Source: Bdellovibrionales bacterium (GTDB lineage: Bacteria > Bdellovibrionota > UBA1018 > CAIMNF01). Taken from it: DNA of 9,012 nt. A program made the position numbers and the translations under genes. This document shows, piece by piece, positions 6,218 through 9,012 of this stretch. Position 1 is the stretch's first letter, and the number at the start of each line of letters is the position of its first letter. A model generated the notes under the pieces. That model was not told where the DNA came from, made no database searches, and saw only the letters and a program-made list of their open reading frames with translations. The DNA is taken from assembly GCA_947457605.1 (NCBI GenBank), contig CANGWP010000092.1:1-9012 (forward strand), given 5' to 3'.

Positions 6218-6868
6218 TTAGTCTTCGTCTTCGTTGCTGAAGTCTTCGTCAGAGTCGAGATCGAGCTCTTCTTCGTCTTCGTCTGCGAAGTCTTCATCTT
6301 CGTCGCCGAGGTCATCTTCGTCTTCGTCCACGAAATCTTCGTCTTCATCCCCCAGGTCTTCGGATTCTTCGTCTTCATCATAACCGCGGGTGAAGTAATC
6401 TTCCTCTTCCTCGTCTTCGTCCATTTCGCGAAGGGATTCTTCATCGTCGATGAAGGTTTCCTCCATTCCCATGTCCTCATCAGTCATCTCGTCGGCGTTC
6501 GCATCATGGTCCATGAGGGTTGCGCCGAGGGCACCTACTGCGGCGGTTGCGGCAATTGCGGATGCCAAGGAGGAAGAGTTCTGGGTTTTGGTTTGCAGTT
6601 CTTTTTGAACCACGGCTTTGGGTGCGATCTTTTTAGGGGCTGTCTTTTTTGCGGCTGCCGGTTTTTTTGCGATGGTTTTTTTCGCTGGCGCTTTTTTTGG
6701 TGCCGCTTTCTTGGAGACTACTGTCTTTTTGGCCGCGGGCTTCTTCGCTGCCGTCTTCTTGGGTGCTGCCTTTTTTGCGGCTTTTTTCGGTGCGGCTGCT
6801 TTCTTCTTGGTCGCTTTTTTTGCGGCTTTTTTTGGTGCCGCTTTTTTCGCTGCTTTCTTTTTTGCCAT
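6218..6868 (-). CDS. Bipartite charged protein: histone-H1-like Lys/Ala/Pro-rich arm plus repeated Asp/Glu-rich tail
   Basis: 216 residues in three blocks. Residues 1-95 are almost only Lys, Ala, Pro and Thr, built from AAKKA and APKKA units, like bacterial histone-H1-like proteins and the Lys/Ala tails of HU-type nucleoid proteins. Such arms bind DNA or RNA without sequence preference. Residues 98-119 (SSSLASAI..GALGATLM) are uncharged, Ala-rich and fairly hydrophobic. Residues 120-216 are extremely acidic and include two 15-residue repeats of the form DLGDEDEDF(V/A)DEDE (171-185, 186-200). There is no globular domain or cysteine, so it is probably disordered. The start is ATG 6868, set by AAGGAG 6 bases upstream; the in-frame TTG at 6883 overlaps that site. 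The middle block could be a linker or a membrane segment, which would put the basic arm in the cytoplasm. I know no named family with this full architecture. Function is inferred as nucleoid or polyanion binding with an autoregulatory acidic tail. Confidence 0.88.
   Translation of the reverse strand: MAKKKAAKKAAPKKAAKKATKKKAAAPKKAAKKAAPKKTAAKKPAAKKTVVSKKAAPKKAPAKKTIAKKPAAAKKTAPKKIAPKAVVQKELQTKTQNSSSLASAIAATAAVGALGATLMDHDANADEMTDEDMGMEETFIDDEESLREMDEDEEEEDYFTRGYDEDEESEDLGDEDEDFVDEDEDDLGDEDEDFADEDEEELDLDSDEDFSNEDED
6269..6358 (-). repeat. Two tandem 45-bp repeats encoding the acidic tail
   Basis: Units 6314-6358 and 6269-6313 encode two 15-residue copies of an Asp/Glu-rich unit that differ at only two residues (Val to Ala, Asp to Glu). 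The DNA copies differ at several synonymous sites, so the duplication is not very recent. Flanking GAAGAC/GAAGAT-type codons give the whole region 6230-6460 a strong purine bias on the coding strand. Confidence 0.75.
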
Positions 6869-6964
6869 GGAGATCTCCTTCAATCTTTTGCAAATGAGTA
6901 CCCGAAGAAAGCTAGCGAAGAAAGAAGGATTTTGGCAAGTCTGGAGGGTGTTTTTTTTGGGAAA
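6869..6964 (-). promoter_or_regulatory. Intergenic leader of the charged-protein gene, with 9-bp direct repeat
   Basis: These 96 bases lie between the TadG-like stop and the charged-protein start and are the largest gap in the window. On the plus strand CGAAGAAAG occurs at 6903-6911 and again at 6916-6924, separated by CTAG, so the copies are 13 bases apart. The gap also holds a run of eight T (A on the minus strand), the Shine-Dalgarno at 6875-6880, and a possible minus-strand -35 (TTGCCA) without a convincing -10. A promoter is expected here for the three-gene unit, but I cannot place it. No terminator hairpin for the upstream gene is visible. Confidence 0.4.
6875..6880 (-). promoter_or_regulatory. 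Ribosome binding site of the charged-protein gene
   Basis: The minus strand reads AAGGAG, 6 bases before ATG 6868. This is the best Shine-Dalgarno in the window and suggests high translation, as expected for an abundant nucleoid-type protein. It excludes the in-frame TTG at 6883, which overlaps it. Confidence 0.85.
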
Positions 6965-9012
6965 TCAGTGGGAAACGCGTTCCAGTTCTGAATCCACGTC
7001 GGGGACACCCTCCCGAATCAGGTCACGCAGTGCGACATGTTTTACCGAGTAGCCAAATCTCGGGGTAAATGTGAAGTCACTTCTTCCTACCCTCACGTAA
7101 GAGGGAGCCCAAGAGGTAAGAACGTTTTCAGCCCGTTTCAACCAAAATGGGCTGCTGGGGTTGTCCAGATTGTACATGGGGAGTTCAATCGCGGCAAAGG
7201 TACGGGACTCGCGATTTTCGGAGCCGTTCCCGGTAGTGAGGGGGCCGTTGATGTAGGTCATGAGAGAGGCGAGCGCTGTATCGTAGGTGGATTGGGGATC
7301 AAATCCATACTCTGCATTCAGGTCTTTTAGAAACACCAGGAAGTTCCTCACATAGGCTGTGGGGTCGCCCTGACCAGCCGGATAAATGGGGGCATAGAAA
7401 CGGTATACCGGAATCGGCAACTTGAACTCATTGCCCGATGGAATGCCCTTTCCATGAAAGTAGGGGATGAATTGAAAGGGCATCCTCGATGACATATTCG
7501 CGGAATCGGGAGGGGGCGGGATGATTCCGTATCGCCCCACTTCGGGGGGGTTGGGAGCCATCGCGTGGTATTGGGCCTTTTCAAGACCCGAGAGAGAGAA
7601 ATTTCCGCCTCCTGCTCCGTTGGTCACAATATCCTTCATTTGAACCAGAAATTCAGTGTCGTAGAAGGTCTTTCCCGCTCCCACCTCCAGATTGGGGACC
7701 GGGCAATCGCCCGAAACTCCCCCTATGTCGCAAATCGGTTGGCCATTGATCCGGGCATTCAGCATGTCCCCGATGGTGGTTGAGAACACTTGGCCAGTGA
7801 CGGCCATCGGGCCGATTCTGCTGCCAAATGGCTTCGCACCCGCCACTGCGGTAAGCTCCAAGTCCTCACTCCAAGGCGCAAAAAGGAGGCCTCTCGGTTT
7901 GATGAAGGCTCGAACCTTCACCGCATAAACGATATTTTTGGTTCCCAGATTCACTCGCTTCACCGCAACAGGAATCTGTTTGAGTGTGATCCGCTTTGCG
8001 AAACTCTTGCAGAAGGTGGGATCATTCTCGTCCACGGTCCCGTCAATCCTGGACGCTTGATAGAAGACATTCAAGTCCGAAGCATACACGTGATCCAATT
8101 GGAGCATGGTATCGGGCTGCAGTTCATCCATTCGCATGGACGCGGGATCGAATACGCTGGAATTCAAGTTTGAAAGGGCGGATTTAAAGGCAAGAATGGT
8201 TCTTTCCATGCGCTCTGCCTTGGTGGTGTCACGTTCCATGGACTCCACGGTTTCGAGATCAAGGTTTTCCTGGTGAGGGGTATTGATGAAATCCCGGAGC
8301 GTATCAATCCGCATCAAATTCAGGATATTTCGAGGGTAGAGTCCAAGCCCCTTCACCAAGCCTTGAATGAGCGCTGTTACTTCGCCCCGGTTTTGGTTTG
8401 CGGCATTTCCGGACGAGTCAAACCACTTGTTGATCAGGTCCACGATGTAGGTTTCGTTGCTTTCTCCTTTGAAAAGCCAGGAGATGAGAACCGCTTCGTT
8501 GATCCCACCCTGACCCACACAGGTTCTCTGGATGGCGGATGCAAGTTGCTGATTGCTCTCAATCAGGGCCTGGATGATCGAGCTGCCGCCGCCGGGAAGG
8601 ATGCCCAACCTGTCTTTGATGTCCTTCCCCGTATTCTTCATGTTGAGTTGCATGCATCGATCGCTGTTTACACCCCGCGCGAGGAGTGGGACGCAAACCA
8701 CGGGGACCTTTAGGGCTACCTTCTGGGGGGTGCCGCCGCTGAAATCAAACTTCGGAAAGTCATACCTGCCCGTGGTTTGGTTGGTGGAGGTACTCGGGAA
8801 ATTCGGGCTTCCGAGGGCTCCCACAAATGCATTCCGAAAGAGGAATTTCTTGTATTGCCTGCGCATGTCGTAGTTTAGAAACGAAATTCCGTTCAGGTAG
8901 CGGCCTTGGGTTGCGGCCCCGGCATAGGCTGCGGCATCGGCTGCGGATTGAACGCTGATTTTCGCATGGATCAGGAGCCCGGTGTTCAGGGCAAACGTGA
9001 AGAACATCAAAA
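6965..9012 (-). CDS. TadE/TadG-like envelope protein (5'-truncated by window edge)
   Basis: The frame is open through the right edge, so the true start lies outside; at least 682 codons are visible. The first visible residues are a hydrophobic stretch (MFFTFALNTGLLIHA) followed by KISVQSAADAAAYAGA. This is the hallmark N-terminal helix and Ala-rich stretch of TadG/TadE-like proteins of Flp/Tad pilus systems. One N-terminal membrane anchor with the rest outside the cytoplasm is therefore expected. The remainder (about 640 residues) has no domain I recognise. Six cysteines occur (106, 119, 164, 334, 427 and 436, counted from the TTG at 9010), and none lies in the last 240 residues. The C-terminal third is rich in Pro, Tyr and Phe and resembles a beta-rich surface protein. 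It is longer than many TadG proteins. Von Willebrand A motifs, found in some TadG proteins, are not evident. Whether tad genes lie further right cannot be seen. Confidence 0.72.
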   Translation of the reverse strand, partial: LMFFTFALNTGLLIHAKISVQSAADAAAYAGAATQGRYLNGISFLNYDMRRQYKKFLFRNAFVGALGSPNFPSTSTNQTTGRYDFPKFDFSGGTPQKVALKVPVVCVPLLARGVNSDRCMQLNMKNTGKDIKDRLGILPGGGSSIIQALIESNQQLASAIQRTCVGQGGINEAVLISWLFKGESNETYIVDLINKWFDSSGNAANQNRGEVTALIQGLVKGLGLYPRNILNLMRIDTLRDFINTPHQENLDLETVESMERDTTKAERMERTILAFKSALSNLNSSVFDPASMRMDELQPDTMLQLDHVYASDLNVFYQASRIDGTVDENDPTFCKSFAKRITLKQIPVAVKRVNLGTKNIVYAVKVRAFIKPRGLLFAPWSEDLELTAVAGAKPFGSRIGPMAVTGQVFSTTIGDMLNARINGQPICDIGGVSGDCPVPNLEVGAGKTFYDTEFLVQMKDIVTNGAGGGNFSLSGLEKAQYHAMAPNPPEVGRYGIIPPPPDSANMSSRMPFQFIPYFHGKGIPSGNEFKLPIPVYRFYAPIYPAGQGDPTAYVRNFLVFLKDLNAEYGFDPQSTYDTALASLMTYINGPLTTGNGSENRESRTFAAIELPMYNLDNPSSPFWLKRAENVLTSWAPSYVRVGRSDFTFTPRFGYSVKHVALRDLIREGVPDVDSELERVSH

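Noticed and set aside
6949..6958. Run of eight T just after the end of the TadG-like gene, considered as part of a terminator.
   Set aside because: It is A-rich on the minus strand, the transcribed direction here, and no GC-rich stem precedes it, so it does not form an intrinsic terminator for either strand.
6506..7052. Two long plus-strand frames encoding Phe/Ala/Gly/Cys-rich, seemingly membrane-like proteins opposite the charged-protein gene.
   Set aside because: They are the reverse complement of the AAG/GCC-rich Lys/Ala repeats. Lys codons read backwards as Phe or Leu, giving false hydrophobic proteins. The minus-strand frame has the Shine-Dalgarno and a recognised composition.

Overview
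This 9 kb window is densely coding bacterial chromosome. It holds eight protein genes, two of them cut by the window edges. The longest stretch without a gene is under 100 bases. I see no rRNA, tRNA, insertion sequence, phage gene or CRISPR array. A TadE/TadG-like envelope protein, an exported zinc phospholipase C/P1-nuclease-like enzyme, an AlkB-type membrane hydroxylase and a histone-H1-like Lys/Ala-rich protein together suggest a free-living, aerobic Gram-negative bacterium. A deltaproteobacterial or Bdellovibrionota-like lineage would fit, but this is an impression, not a demonstrated assignment.

Left part (1-2145, plus strand): the 3' part of a hexameric NAD-type glutamate dehydrogenase gene is followed after 5 bases by a gene for an exported zinc hydrolase of the phospholipase C/S1-P1 nuclease superfamily. 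Middle (2100-3835): an endonuclease/exonuclease/phosphatase (EEP) family gene on the minus strand overlaps the end of the zinc-hydrolase gene tail to tail by 46 bases. It is divergent from an ST1585-like metallo-beta-lactamase-fold hydrolase gene, with only 14 bases between the two ATGs.

Right part (3846-9012, all minus strand): reading in the direction of transcription, the order is the C-terminal bulk of a TadG-like protein, a 96-base intergenic region with a 9-bp direct repeat, the bipartite Lys/Ala-rich and Asp/Glu-rich protein, a SAMHD1/YwfO-like HD-domain dNTPase, and an AlkB-like alkane monooxygenase. The last three are separated by 29 and 27 bases and look like one transcription unit. 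The AlkB gene meets the MBL-fold gene tail to tail with 10 bases between.

The genes do not form one recognisable pathway. The most unusual item is the two-sided polyelectrolyte protein: a basic H1-like arm, a hydrophobic or low-complexity linker, and a very acidic repeated tail. It sits directly upstream of a nucleotide-pool HD hydrolase. The left and middle parts carry three different metal-dependent hydrolases side by side. I found no convincing defence or mobile system.
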